Shown: positions 44,949-54,689, counted from the first letter of the stretch. The stretch: 64,000 nucleotides of DNA from Gammaproteobacteria bacterium (GCA_009841615.1 VXLL01000014.1:1-64000), one strand, 5' to 3'. Notes: generated from the letters alone by a model not told the origin. Program-made: numbers and translations.

Positions 44949-46394
44949 ATGTTACTTGGTGAAATCTTGGGTCGCAATGACGTACCCGCAATTGAAATTT
45001 CAGGAATAACCAATGATTCTCGAGAAGTTTGTCCCGGAGATCTGTTCATTGCCTATCGTGGTGCGCAGTTCGATGGGCACTCATTCATCCAAGATGCCTT
45101 GAACGCTGGCGCGGTCGCTATATGTGCAGAACAAGACCAACCATCTGAATTTCGGATTCCGTGGATTAAGGAGTACGACATCGCACAGCGTCAAGCGGAA
45201 TTTGCTGCGCGTTTCTATGGATTCCCCTCAAATCGTTTAAACGTCATCGGCGTGACTGGTACAAATGGGAAAACCTCGGTAGCCCTAGGTATTGCGCATT
45301 TACTCGAAAGCACGGTGTTCATGGGTACTCTGGGTTGGGGGCCGCCAAGTACTTTGGAAGAAACTCCACTTACAACTATAGGCTCCGTGGCACTGCAACG
45401 AAGTTTGAGTCAGGTGCGAGAACGTAATTTTGATCGAGTGGCGATGGAAGTCAGCTCGCACGCGCTAGCTCAAGGTCGAGTCAATTGTGTTGAATTCGAT
45501 GGCGCAGTATTTACCAATTTAACCCGTGACCACCTTGATTACCACAAGAGTATGCGTAACTATGCAGACGCTAAGATGAAGCTCTTCGAACATTCACATT
45601 TAAGCTACGCAATTGTCAATCATGATGACGAATTTGGTCGTGTCATCATCGAACAATTACAGCAACGAAACATAAAGTGTTTGACCTACGGAGCTAGTTC
45701 AAGCGCAGATTTAAGCTGGTCTGGCGTAAGGCATACGTCCAAGGGATTGTGTGGTCGTTGGCTCAGTCCTTGGGGCCATGAGGACTTTTTCTTACCGTTC
45801 TACGGGAGCATGTATGTGTCAAATGCGGCGGCGATTTTGCTTTCGAGTCTGTGTAACGGTCAAGAATTTGCTGAGGTAGTAACACAGATGCGTACCCTAC
45901 CACCCATACCTGGTCGCATGGAATTCATCAAGAGGCACGGTCAGCTCACCGTCGTCATAGACTACGCTCATACTCCAGATGCGTTACGACACGCACTCGT
46001 CGCAGCCCGAGCACATGCACAAGGACGTGTGTTCTGCGTTTTTGGTTGTGGTGGCGACCGCGATGCCGGCAAACGACCCGAAATGGGTCGTATCGCAGAA
46101 ATCTTAGCTGACGAGATCTATCTCACCTCGGACAATCCTCGCAACGAGTCGCCGGATTTAATAGTGGACGACATCATGCAGGGTATTGCCGAACCGGACT
46201 CAGTAGTGATTGAACTGGATCGCCATACCGCAATCCAGCTTGCGATGGAAGCTGCTACTCCTAAGGATGTTGTGTTGATCGCTGGAAAGGGACAAGAGAG
46301 TTCCCAGGAGATACAAGGTCAACGAATCCCAGGCGATGATCGATCGGTGGTAGAAAACATACTCGATGGAGCACACTTATGTTACTCTGGCTGA
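44949..46394 (+). CDS. murE: UDP-MurNAc-tripeptide synthetase MurE
   Basis: Mur ligase that adds meso-diaminopimelate to UDP-MurNAc-L-Ala-D-Glu. The 481 residues contain the P-loop GVTGTNGKTSVA (about 99-110), the Mur signature DHLDYH, and DNPRNE (about 397-402), the DNPR motif that marks diaminopimelate specificity. Its 3' end overlaps the start of mraY by 16 bases, so there is no room for murF, which normally stands between them. The C-terminus ends normally; it is not a MurE-MurF fusion. Confidence 0.96.
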   Translation: MLLGEILGRNDVPAIEISGITNDSREVCPGDLFIAYRGAQFDGHSFIQDALNAGAVAICAEQDQPSEFRIPWIKEYDIAQRQAEFAARFYGFPSNRLNVIGVTGTNGKTSVALGIAHLLESTVFMGTLGWGPPSTLEETPLTTIGSVALQRSLSQVRERNFDRVAMEVSSHALAQGRVNCVEFDGAVFTNLTRDHLDYHKSMRNYADAKMKLFEHSHLSYAIVNHDDEFGRVIIEQLQQRNIKCLTYGASSSADLSWSGVRHTSKGLCGRWLSPWGHEDFFLPFYGSMYVSNAAAILLSSLCNGQEFAEVVTQMRTLPPIPGRMEFIKRHGQLTVVIDYAHTPDALRHALVAARAHAQGRVFCVFGCGGDRDAGKRPEMGRIAEILADEIYLTSDNPRNESPDLIVDDIMQGIAEPDSVVIELDRHTAIQLAMEAATPKDVVLIAGKGQESSQEIQGQRIPGDDRSVVENILDGAHLCYSG

Positions 46395-47455
46395 CTGAAA
46401 AACTGGCTGAATATAGCGGTGCGTTCAATGTATTTCACTACATTACGTTTCGCGCTATGGTTGGCGCGGTGACCGGACTTGCACTGACGCTACTGTTCGG
46501 ACCGATAGTGATCAGACAGTTTTCCCAACGCAATATCAGCGAGTCGATTCGACCCGACGGACCTACATCCCATCATACTAAAGCAGGTACGCCAACCATG
46601 GGCGGAATCATGATTGTCGTAGCAATCGTGATCGCGGCATTGTTGTGGTGTGACTTAACTAGTCATCGAGTGTGGATAGTACTGGCTGCACTAGTCGGCT
46701 TTTCGCTGATTGGATTTCTCGATGACTATCGTAAGTTTCGCCAACAACGTGGAATCTCCGCTGGTTTGAAATTTTTATTACAGTCCGTACTCGGTATCAG
46801 TATCGCGGTCACACTGTTTACTTTGGCTTCCCAACCTGAAGAAACGGAACTCATCGTTCCACTGTTCAAGGATGTGATCATTCCTCTCGGGACTGGTTAT
46901 ATATTTCTTACCTATTTGATGATTGTGGGTATGAGTAATGCAGTCAATTTGGCGGACGGATTAGACGGACTCGCGATCTTGCCTGCAGTAATGATCGCCG
47001 CGGCTCTGGGGTTCATCGCATATTTGGTTGGCCACGGTGAGCTTTCCGCATATTTATTTATTCCAAACATCCCCGGCTCGGGAGAACTCGCGGTACTCTG
47101 TGGAATTATCGCCGGTTCTGGATTAGGCTTTTTGTGGTTCAATGCCTATCCAGCGCAAGTATTCATGGGAGATGTCGGAGCTCTTGCGATAGGCGCTGCT
47201 TTAGGGGTAATCGGTGTTCTCGTTCGACACGAAATCGTACTACTGATTATGAGTGGAATTTTTGTGCTCGAGACTGCGTCTGTCATTGTGCAAGTCGCGA
47301 GTTTCAAAATGACGGGTAAACGGGTCTTTCAAATGGCACCACTCCATCATCACTTCGAATTGAAGGGGTGGCCTGAATCGCGGGTCATCATCCGCTTTTG
47401 GATCATTAGCTTCGTTCTCGTTTTGATTGGATTGTCGATGTTGAAACTACGATGA
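46379..47455 (+). CDS. mraY: Phospho-MurNAc-pentapeptide transferase MraY
   Basis: Polytopic membrane enzyme (358 residues, about ten helices) that makes lipid I from UDP-MurNAc-pentapeptide and undecaprenyl phosphate. The start MLLWLTEKLAEYSGAFNVFHYITFRA aligns with E. coli MraY from residue 1. Signatures: HHTKAGTPTMGG, FLDDYRK, NAVNLADGLDGLA, NAYPAQVFMGDVGALAIG and LHHHFELKGWPE. All catalytic aspartates and the HHH motif are present. Its substrate needs MurF, so that gene must lie elsewhere. Confidence 0.98.
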   Translation: MLLWLTEKLAEYSGAFNVFHYITFRAMVGAVTGLALTLLFGPIVIRQFSQRNISESIRPDGPTSHHTKAGTPTMGGIMIVVAIVIAALLWCDLTSHRVWIVLAALVGFSLIGFLDDYRKFRQQRGISAGLKFLLQSVLGISIAVTLFTLASQPEETELIVPLFKDVIIPLGTGYIFLTYLMIVGMSNAVNLADGLDGLAILPAVMIAAALGFIAYLVGHGELSAYLFIPNIPGSGELAVLCGIIAGSGLGFLWFNAYPAQVFMGDVGALAIGAALGVIGVLVRHEIVLLIMSGIFVLETASVIVQVASFKMTGKRVFQMAPLHHHFELKGWPESRVIIRFWIISFVLVLIGLSMLKLR

Positions 47456-48756
47456 AACAAGCACACGACATCGTCTTAGGTTTAGGGGCAACTGGGTTTT
47501 CCGTAGTTCGTCACTTACACACCCAGTGTCCGGTATCAGTGTTCGATACTCGGTTGGGACGAGACGCACACGCGATTCCATTTCTAAACAACGTTCGCAT
47601 GGACTATCCCGATGTTGATGTTATTTCTCCAAGAGGGTATAAGCGCGCATTAGAGAGTGCTCGTCGAGTCATTGCGAGTCCTGGAATCCCACTATCGAAT
47701 AGTATGCTTAAATGGGCACAGATTGAACGAATTCCAGTAGTGGGAGACATCGACGTGTTCATGGAGCAGGTCAAAGTGCCGGTAATCGGGATCACTGGTA
47801 CCAACGGGAAGAGTACCACCGTTAGCCTAGTTGCTGACATGCTAGAGGATCGAGGTTTTGTTGCCTGTGGGAATATCGGGACTCCAGCTCTCGATATGTT
47901 GAAGTCCAACGCTAAGGGATATGTTCTGGAATTGTCAAGCTTTCAATTGGAGAGATTGCAGAAGGGACCGCTTCAAGTTGCAACAATTCTCAACATCAGT
48001 GAAGACCATTTAGACCACCACGGGTCAATGGAAAACTACAGAGCCGCGAAGCAAAGAGTCTATCAAGACGCCGAATTTGCGGTTTATGATCATCTTCGTC
48101 CGGAAACTGTACCCGACAAAACTCTTCCGGGTATTGAGTTAAATCGAGATCCAAATTGGGCAGTCCACCAAAAAGGAATAACAGTTGGGGGCGAGTTACT
48201 CGACCAAAGTGATATCGCATTGTCAGGTACGAACTATCTACAAAACCTCCTAACCGCCGCCGCGATTTCCACGCAACTCGGTGCCAGCATCGAAGATGTC
48301 GTTCGTGTCGCCCGTGTGTTTAAGGGTTTGCCCCATAGAGCACAAAGTTTAGGAACCTTTGAAGATGTCGAGTTTGTCAACGACTCCAAAGCCACAAACG
48401 CCTGTGCGGCAATTGCTTCTATTCAGGAACAGTACGACGAAAGTTCTAAGCTTATCCTCATTTGCGGGGGCGATGGAAAAGCAGCAGATTTCGGAGAATT
48501 GGGCGAATGTATCGACGAATATGTAGCGCACACGATACTGTTCGGTAACGACGCCCACAACATTGCATCGGGTATTCACAACACAAGCTGCGAGTTTGTG
48601 TCATCCATGGAAGAAGCTGTGTCGGTCGCAGTCAAGGTGAGCCAGCCCGGGGACAAGGTGTTGTTAGCACCAGCGTGTGCCAGTTTTGACATGTTTACCG
48701 ACTTCGCGCACCGTGGAACTACCTTCGCGAAATGTGTTTCGGAATTGCAGAGATGA
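47452..48756 (+). CDS. murD: UDP-MurNAc-L-Ala--D-Glu ligase MurD
   Basis: 434-residue Mur ligase adding D-glutamate. N-terminal Rossmann domain (LGLGATGFSVVRHL), P-loop GITGTNGKSTTVSLVADML (about 113-131), NISEDHLDHH and the C-terminal NDSKATNACAA. It overlaps mraY by four bases (ATGA) and ftsW by four bases. Order mraY-murD-ftsW is the standard one. Confidence 0.97.
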   Translation: MKQAHDIVLGLGATGFSVVRHLHTQCPVSVFDTRLGRDAHAIPFLNNVRMDYPDVDVISPRGYKRALESARRVIASPGIPLSNSMLKWAQIERIPVVGDIDVFMEQVKVPVIGITGTNGKSTTVSLVADMLEDRGFVACGNIGTPALDMLKSNAKGYVLELSSFQLERLQKGPLQVATILNISEDHLDHHGSMENYRAAKQRVYQDAEFAVYDHLRPETVPDKTLPGIELNRDPNWAVHQKGITVGGELLDQSDIALSGTNYLQNLLTAAAISTQLGASIEDVVRVARVFKGLPHRAQSLGTFEDVEFVNDSKATNACAAIASIQEQYDESSKLILICGGDGKAADFGELGECIDEYVAHTILFGNDAHNIASGIHNTSCEFVSSMEEAVSVAVKVSQPGDKVLLAPACASFDMFTDFAHRGTTFAKCVSELQR

Positions 48757-49862
48757 TCAATCGCCTTGATCCATTTGTCGCCTGTTCGACATTCTTGCTC
48801 GTAGCTCTAGGTTTAGTTGCTATTGTCAGTGCGACGATCTATCGTGCTGATGAGGTACTCAATCCTTACGTCGTGCGACATGCGATCTATATGCTGTTGG
48901 CCATCGTCGTGTTTTTTACGCTACTACACATTCCATTAGCGTTGTTTCATAAATTTCACAAGATTCTGTTCTTGGGAACACTGGTGATCTCAGTGCTGGT
49001 GCTGATTCCGTGGATCGGAGTCGTGGCCGGCGGTGGTCGTCGATGGATTGATCTAGGATTGATGACTGTACAAGTCACTGAAGTGGCTCGATTCTTAGTC
49101 CCAGTATATGTCGCAGGGCATCTAGCTAATACGTACTCGGCGGTCAGGGGTTCAACCGCAGCAACACTCAGACCGGTGTTTTGGGTTGGCATCTTACTTG
49201 TTTTATTCGTACTGCAACCAGATTTTGGTTCGGCGGTACTAATAGGTGCAGTCACCGTTGGCATGCTATACGTTGCGGGTGCACGATTCCGAGACTTGAT
49301 CCTACTCGCAATAGTTGGCGCGGGTGGCTTAGCTTACGTTTTCTACCATCGATGGGATCGAATCACCGCGTTTCTCGACACTTGGACTCATTCCTCTGGC
49401 GAGGGTTATCAACTGGCACAATCTTTGATTGGCTTCGGTCGCGGAGAATTGACCGGTGTCGGTGTAGGGGATAGTGTTCAAAAGCTCCTATATCTCCCAG
49501 AGTCGCATAACGACTTTATATTCTCCGTCATTGTTGAAGAAACAGGCTTTCTAGGTGGTGCGTTGCTCTTATTGTTGTTGGTCGCCTTGGTGTGTCGCTG
49601 TTGGCAGATCGGCAAACACGCGCTGGAGCAACAACGACACTTCGCAGGGTTTATTGCGTTTGGTGCTGGGTTAATGTTGGGGTTTCAAACTCTAATAAAC
49701 GTTGGCGTTACCATGGGCGCGCTGCCTACAAAAGGGCTAACTCTACCGTTTATCAGTTTTGGCGGAAACAGTCTTTTAGTGTGTGTCGCGCTTGTAGCGT
49801 TGGTTTGTCGAGCGCGCGCGGAGACACTACATCCTGAACTACGGCGAGATGATCTCGTATAA
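48753..49862 (+). CDS. ftsW: Septal peptidoglycan glycosyltransferase FtsW (SEDS family)
   Basis: SEDS-family polymerase with ten predicted helices, 369 residues from ATG 48753, which overlaps the murD stop as ATGA. Family segments: GGGRRWIDLG, LQPDFGSAVLIGAV, GEGYQLAQSLIGFGRGELTGVGVGDSVQKLLYLPESHNDFIFSVIVEE with the catalytic region, and LPTKGLTLPFISFGGNSL. Works with FtsI. Its end overlaps murC directly; murG, the expected next gene, is missing. Confidence 0.96.
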   Translation: MINRLDPFVACSTFLLVALGLVAIVSATIYRADEVLNPYVVRHAIYMLLAIVVFFTLLHIPLALFHKFHKILFLGTLVISVLVLIPWIGVVAGGGRRWIDLGLMTVQVTEVARFLVPVYVAGHLANTYSAVRGSTAATLRPVFWVGILLVLFVLQPDFGSAVLIGAVTVGMLYVAGARFRDLILLAIVGAGGLAYVFYHRWDRITAFLDTWTHSSGEGYQLAQSLIGFGRGELTGVGVGDSVQKLLYLPESHNDFIFSVIVEETGFLGGALLLLLLVALVCRCWQIGKHALEQQRHFAGFIAFGAGLMLGFQTLINVGVTMGALPTKGLTLPFISFGGNSLLVCVALVALVCRARAETLHPELRRDDLV

Positions 49863-51288
49863 GATGAAAGCGATGCCGGAACATACGTTCGAAGGGATGC
49901 CGTTGATGCGTCGCGTCCGCAACGTGCACTTTGTTGGTATCGGTGGCGCGGGGATGTGCGGTATTGCCGAAGTTATGCATAACCAGGGCTATAAGATCAC
50001 GGGATCGGATCTGCTCGCAAATCACGCAACCGAGCGGCTCCAGGGTTTAGGCATAAAGGTGCATGTAGGGCACAGTGCCGAATTTGTGAGCCATGTGGAT
50101 GCAATAGTAGTTTCGACTGCGATTCCAGCGAGCAACGCCGAGGTACAAGCTGCTCGGAATGCCCGAATTCCAGTGGTGTCTCGTGCGGAAATGCTCGGCG
50201 AGTTACTCAGAGCAAGGTATGGAATTGCGGTTGCCGGGAGTCACGGAAAAACCACTACAACGAGCTTAATCGTAAGCATTTTCAACGAGGCTGGCTGGGA
50301 CCCAACCTATGTGATTGGCGGGTTGTTGCGTAGTGAGGGACGACACGCGAAATTAGGCGGAAGCCGATATCTCATAGCAGAAGCAGATGAAAGTGATGCG
50401 TCTTTTCTCTACCTCAATCCATTGGTCGCGGTGGTATGCAATATCGATCGCGACCATCTATCCACATACGATCACGATTACAACCGTCTACTGCAAAGTT
50501 TTCAGGAATTTGTGCACCGATTGCCGTTCTACGGACTAGCAGTGGTTTGTTCCGATGATTACGGAGTCCAACAGATTCTGAACGAACTCGCTCGGCCTGT
50601 AATAACCTATGGTTTGAACAAGGAAGCAGACTATCGCGCTTTGGACATACGGTATGAGGAGACTAGGTGTAAGTTTAGGGTCGTTCGTCCTGATGATCAG
50701 GCGACACTGGACATTGAGACGTGTCTGCCCGGAATTGAGAACGTCCGAAACGCCTTAGGAGCAATCGCGATAGCATCGGACGAGGGTGTGCCAGATCGGT
50801 ATATCGTTGACGGTTTACAGAACTATGAAGGGATACACCGGCGATTTGACACCGCGGCACTCGCTTTGAATGATCACAAATTCGTTCTTCTCGACGATTA
50901 TGGACACCATCCCACTGAACTTGTTCATATGGTGACGACATCTCGCGAGTTGTTCCCCGAAAGGCGAATTTTCATGGTGTTCCAGCCACACCGGTTTACG
51001 CGAACAAGAGATTTGTTTCACGACTTCGTGGAGGTTCTGGGACGTGTAGACCATTTGGTCGTAGTCGACACTTATGCGGCTAGCGAAGAACCGATTATCG
51101 GAGCACACGCGAGTGATCTCAAGGCTGCGATAGAACACAAAGGCATAGTACCAACAATGTTCGCTTCAACAACGCAGGAAGCACTCGACTACGTACTAGA
51201 AAACATCCAAGAAAACGATGTGCTCATCGTTCAAGGTGCAGGTAGCGTCGATCAAGTTTCCACTCAGTTGAGGCAGTTGGCACAATGA
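49849..51288 (+). CDS. murC: UDP-MurNAc--L-alanine ligase MurC
   Basis: 479-residue Mur ligase adding L-alanine to UDP-MurNAc. MRRVRNVHFVGIGGAGMCGIAEVMH opens the nucleotide-sugar domain; the P-loop is AVAGSHGKTTTTSLI (about 125-139); AEADESDASFL, NIDRDHLSTYDHD, FVLLDDYGHHPTE and FQPHRFTRT follow. In-frame ATGs at 49864 and 49885 are alternative starts; only that at 49849 overlaps ftsW. The stop overlaps ftsQ as ATGA, so murB and ddlB, usual here, are absent. Confidence 0.96.
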   Translation: MISYKMKAMPEHTFEGMPLMRRVRNVHFVGIGGAGMCGIAEVMHNQGYKITGSDLLANHATERLQGLGIKVHVGHSAEFVSHVDAIVVSTAIPASNAEVQAARNARIPVVSRAEMLGELLRARYGIAVAGSHGKTTTTSLIVSIFNEAGWDPTYVIGGLLRSEGRHAKLGGSRYLIAEADESDASFLYLNPLVAVVCNIDRDHLSTYDHDYNRLLQSFQEFVHRLPFYGLAVVCSDDYGVQQILNELARPVITYGLNKEADYRALDIRYEETRCKFRVVRPDDQATLDIETCLPGIENVRNALGAIAIASDEGVPDRYIVDGLQNYEGIHRRFDTAALALNDHKFVLLDDYGHHPTELVHMVTTSRELFPERRIFMVFQPHRFTRTRDLFHDFVEVLGRVDHLVVVDTYAASEEPIIGAHASDLKAAIEHKGIVPTMFASTTQEALDYVLENIQENDVLIVQGAGSVDQVSTQLRQLAQ

Positions 51289-52022
51289 AGACACTGATCC
51301 GATTCTTCTTTGGGCTATTCGTTGGCGTGACACTGACCGCTAGTGCGATCTACGGATATCACTTCATGTATGACTACGAGCCAAGTATAGTTGTGAATGG
51401 ACAGTTAACCGATGACGAAAAGCTCGCGGTTGCAGAGTCGGTGAGTAACGCGGTTGAACAGTCTGGTCGATGGGTGTCGGCTATTGGTCTTGCAGAGTCC
51501 TTACTTGAGATTCCGTGGATTCGAGACGTTTCGATCGCCCGTTCACTTGACAATAGGATCAATGTCAATGTAGAAGTCAAGAATATTATGGCTCGAGTAG
51601 ATTCAGAAACTGCATTGACTGAACACGGTGAAGTAATCCAAACAGTACGTGAACCACCAAGTTACTTACCCACGGTGCAAGGTTACGCACTCCAACAAAA
51701 TTCAACTGACGTAGCAACCCTAAAAAAAGTGCGCGCTAGATTTGCCCTTGCTGGAGAGAAGGTATCGCTATTCGAACTGACCGATGAAGGTTGGCACATC
51801 ACTTTGGATACAGGACACATGGTGTTGTTAGGGGACGGAGACTTAGTTGCAAGAGCCGGTAGATTTCTACGAATACACCGCGAGTTAGACTCGTCAAATG
51901 AAGACGAGATCATCATTGCTGATGCAAGGTATAACCATGGTGTAGCCGTACGTACCGAACCACGCGACAAAGACGCACCTAGTGATGCCGGTGTCGCAGT
52001 TGAAACAGTGCAAAGAGAATGA
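51285..52022 (+). CDS. ftsQ: Cell division protein FtsQ
   Basis: 245-residue bitopic protein. Short cytoplasmic start, membrane helix (about 5-27), POTRA domain (about 33-100 with ESLLEIPWIRDVSIARSLDNRINVNVEVKNIMARV), and the beta domain (about 105-230; PSYLPTVQGYA, ITLDTGHMVLLGDGDLVARAGRFLRIHREL). These match FtsQ although overall identity is low. It scaffolds FtsB and FtsL. ftsA follows after 3 bases. Confidence 0.92.
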   Translation: MKTLIRFFFGLFVGVTLTASAIYGYHFMYDYEPSIVVNGQLTDDEKLAVAESVSNAVEQSGRWVSAIGLAESLLEIPWIRDVSIARSLDNRINVNVEVKNIMARVDSETALTEHGEVIQTVREPPSYLPTVQGYALQQNSTDVATLKKVRARFALAGEKVSLFELTDEGWHITLDTGHMVLLGDGDLVARAGRFLRIHRELDSSNEDEIIIADARYNHGVAVRTEPRDKDAPSDAGVAVETVQRE

Positions 52023-52025
52023 AAT

Positions 52026-53288
52026 ATGAACAGTAAGACTAAAAACACCGATCAAGGAAAAGTACTAGCTGGCTTGGATCTCGGCACTACAAAAATATCC
52101 GCCTGCATGGGAAGAACCTGTCCTGACGGGTCCGTAGAAATTACCGGTATTGGTACGAGGCCATCCAGCGGTGTTAGGCACGGCATGGTCGTAAACATCG
52201 AGGCCACAGTAGATGCGGTAAAGGGAGCGATTCAAGAAGCCGAATCAATGGCAGGCGAGAAGATGAACTCCGCGTACGTCGCTATCGGAGGTGAACACAT
52301 CAAGTGTGTCAATTCTCAAGGTAACGCAGCAATTCGTGAAGGCGAAGTAACCAAAGCTATACTGGATTTAGCATTGGAGTCGGCCATCGCGATTCCGCTC
52401 AGTAACGATGAAAAAATCATTCATGTGATCCCGCAAGAGTACGCGATCGACTGGCAGGAAGGAATTCGAGAACCAAGTGGCATGTCTGGGACTCGACTCG
52501 ACGCGAATGTTCACGTCGTCGTTGGTGCAAAAAACGCGCTCAGTAACATCGCAAAGTGTGTCGGCATGTGCGGTCTAGACATTCAAGACATCGTCGTTGA
52601 ACCGATCGCGGCCGCCACATCGGTACTCACCGACGAGGAAAAAGAACTAGGGGTTGTACTGCTCGATATCGGTGGAGGAACGACTGATGTAGCGGTCTAT
52701 ACTGATGGTTCGTTGAGACACACAGAGATTATTCCAATCGCTGGGGACTCCGTGACGCGCGACATCGCGATGACGTTTCGGACCCCGGCTCAACATGCAG
52801 AACAAGTTAAGATCAAGTATGCGTGCGCACTTCAAGAACTGACTGACGAGGCAGAATCAATACGCGTACCCGGTCTTGCGGATCGGCCAGCGACACAGAT
52901 CCCTTGTCAAATGCTTGCTTCAGTTGTAGAGTCTCGGTATAGAGAACTGTACAATTTAGTTCATAACAAGTTGCAAGAAGCAAAAATTTCTAAGGAAAAA
53001 CTTGGTTCCGGTGTTATACTTACCGGTGGAGCAGCAACCATGGAAGGGGCTGCTGAACTCGCAGAGGAGATTTTCCATCTCCCGGTGTCCAGCGGCAAGC
53101 CTAAAAATCTTCAAGGATTGAACGACCTATATGACAACTCTGCGTATTCCACATGTACCGGTTTGCTGGTATATGCTAGTTCTCGGAAACGTGGATGGAT
53201 GTATGAACCCAGGGAGACTCGAAATGGGTTCAAGTTCTCGTGGCGAGCCATTCGTACGTGGCTGCACAAAACATACAAACAAATTTAA
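52026..53288 (+). CDS. ftsA: Cell division protein FtsA
   Basis: Actin-like membrane tether of the Z ring, 420 residues. AGLDLGTTKISACMG gives the phosphate 1 loop, domain 1C is at about 90-165 and LLDIGGGTTDVAVYTDG the phosphate 2 loop. GVILTGGAATMEGAAELAE holds the adenosine motif. The C-terminus (FSWRAIRTWLHKTYKQI) is an amphipathic helix that would bind the membrane. The stop is 12 bases before the ftsZ region. Confidence 0.97.
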   Translation: MNSKTKNTDQGKVLAGLDLGTTKISACMGRTCPDGSVEITGIGTRPSSGVRHGMVVNIEATVDAVKGAIQEAESMAGEKMNSAYVAIGGEHIKCVNSQGNAAIREGEVTKAILDLALESAIAIPLSNDEKIIHVIPQEYAIDWQEGIREPSGMSGTRLDANVHVVVGAKNALSNIAKCVGMCGLDIQDIVVEPIAAATSVLTDEEKELGVVLLDIGGGTTDVAVYTDGSLRHTEIIPIAGDSVTRDIAMTFRTPAQHAEQVKIKYACALQELTDEAESIRVPGLADRPATQIPCQMLASVVESRYRELYNLVHNKLQEAKISKEKLGSGVILTGGAATMEGAAELAEEIFHLPVSSGKPKNLQGLNDLYDNSAYSTCTGLLVYASSRKRGWMYEPRETRNGFKFSWRAIRTWLHKTYKQI

Positions 53289-53303
53289 GTTGAGGTCTAA
53301 GTG

Positions 53304-54617
53304 ATGGAACACACAGATGCTGGACACGAAAATTTCAAGTTTTCGATACCTGACGAGAATCAATCGCCGCCCAGTTCGGAGCGGTTTAAATTTGAACCGG
53401 CCATAGAAGGCGACGCGGATGTTTCCCCGCCCGCGGTGGTGAAAGTTATTGGGGTTGGAGGTGGTGGCGGTAACGTCTTGAGCTACATGGCTGCTTCTGG
53501 GTTAGGCGGCGTGGAATTCATTGCCGCAAACACAGATATACAAGATTTGCGTTCTTTGCCCGACGAGGTACGTAAATTGCAGTTAGGTACTCCCCGTCGC
53601 CGAGGACTAGGCGCTGGGATGAATCCGAGTACTGGTGAGGCCGCTGCGAAGGAATCGATCACTGAAGTCGAAGATGCTTTGGACGATGCAAATTTGGTAT
53701 TCATTATCGCGTGTTTAGGCGGGGGTACTGGCTCTGGCGCTGCGCCAGTGATTGCAGAAGTCGCTAAAGAAAAAGACATATTGACGGTTGCTATCGTCAC
53801 TTTGCCATTGATGGAAGAACAGATCGTTCGCAAACGTAATGCTGAAATATGTCTGCGGGATTTACATGGTATCGCCGACTCGGTGGTCGTAATCCCGAAC
53901 GATAAACTATGCAAGGTCGTTGACGGCTCGATGGGGTTTTCGGATGCGTTCAACGAGATGAACGACTTTCTTGCAGAGTCAGTAAAAGGCGTGGCTGACG
54001 TAATCAACACCGCAGGGCTATGGAACTTGGACTACAAAGATGTGGAGTCTGTTTTAGCGTCGAACGGTGACGGGGTCACCTTAATTGGAAAGGGGATTGC
54101 TACTGGTCAAAATCGAGCGGAGAACGCCGTGCGCGCGGCTCTGAATAGCCCGCTTATGGAAGACACCGACTTAAGCGGAGCTCGAAGTGTGCTCTACAAC
54201 GTGCGTTCAAACGATTTGAGTTTTGATGAAGCACGTCATATCATGCGCATCTTCAACGAGATCATGATTGCGTCGGGTGGTTCGGGCGGAGTGTTTCCTG
54301 GGATCGTGGATGATCCAACCATGGGCGAACAGCTGGAGATTACCGTCTTGCTCACGGGAGTCGACCGCGGCGTAAATAGCTCTTCTTCAATGGACGTGGA
54401 CACGCACCAGCGCGATAGTCATACAACGCGCGAGCGACCCAAGGTTTATCGTCCTGAACCTCGAGTAGAAGAGCACGCCACTCCGAGTCAAAATGTTGGC
54501 GAAGAGCAGGCGGGGGATCGAGTAATAAGTGGCGGTTCGCGTACGATTTCTCGTCCCGCGGGACGCAGACTCAACACGAGCGACATTCCTGCGTTGTTTC
54601 GAGATCAAGCAGATTGA
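53304..54617 (+). CDS. ftsZ: Cell division GTPase FtsZ with N-terminal extension
   Basis: Tubulin-like GTPase that forms the Z ring, 437 residues from ATG 53304 (TGAGG eight bases upstream; a GTG lies directly before). Motifs: VIGVGGGGGNVL (about 48-59), CLGGGTGSGAAPV (tubulin signature), VVIPNDKL and NSPLMEDTDLSGA; the C-terminal peptide NTSDIPALFRDQAD binds FtsA and ZipA. The start carries about 33 extra residues over E. coli FtsZ, with a repeated FKF (residues 11-13 and 28-30). The linker after the GTPase core is rich in Arg, Glu and Ser. A terminator follows, and lpxC is not next. Confidence 0.97.
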   Translation: MEHTDAGHENFKFSIPDENQSPPSSERFKFEPAIEGDADVSPPAVVKVIGVGGGGGNVLSYMAASGLGGVEFIAANTDIQDLRSLPDEVRKLQLGTPRRRGLGAGMNPSTGEAAAKESITEVEDALDDANLVFIIACLGGGTGSGAAPVIAEVAKEKDILTVAIVTLPLMEEQIVRKRNAEICLRDLHGIADSVVVIPNDKLCKVVDGSMGFSDAFNEMNDFLAESVKGVADVINTAGLWNLDYKDVESVLASNGDGVTLIGKGIATGQNRAENAVRAALNSPLMEDTDLSGARSVLYNVRSNDLSFDEARHIMRIFNEIMIASGGSGGVFPGIVDDPTMGEQLEITVLLTGVDRGVNSSSSMDVDTHQRDSHTTRERPKVYRPEPRVEEHATPSQNVGEEQAGDRVISGGSRTISRPAGRRLNTSDIPALFRDQAD

Positions 54618-54661
54618 GCTACGGTACTGAGTTGGCTAGTCCCCAGAGTGTTAGGGACATT

Positions 54662-54689
54662 AAAAAAGGGTTCAATCGAACCCTTTTTT
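54662..54689. terminator. Bidirectional rho-independent terminator between ftsZ and the surface-protein gene
   Basis: AAAAAAGGGTTC-AATC-GAACCCTTTTTT: perfect 12-base arms with T-runs on both strands. It ends the dcw transcript from the left and the long minus-strand gene from the right. Confidence 0.93.

Noticed and set aside
44949..46394. MurE-MurF fusion to explain the missing murF
   Set aside because: The protein has 481 residues, one P-loop and a single set of Mur domains.
53483..54010. 175-codon open frame antisense to ftsZ
   Set aside because: Complement of a strongly conserved gene; no start signal or family.
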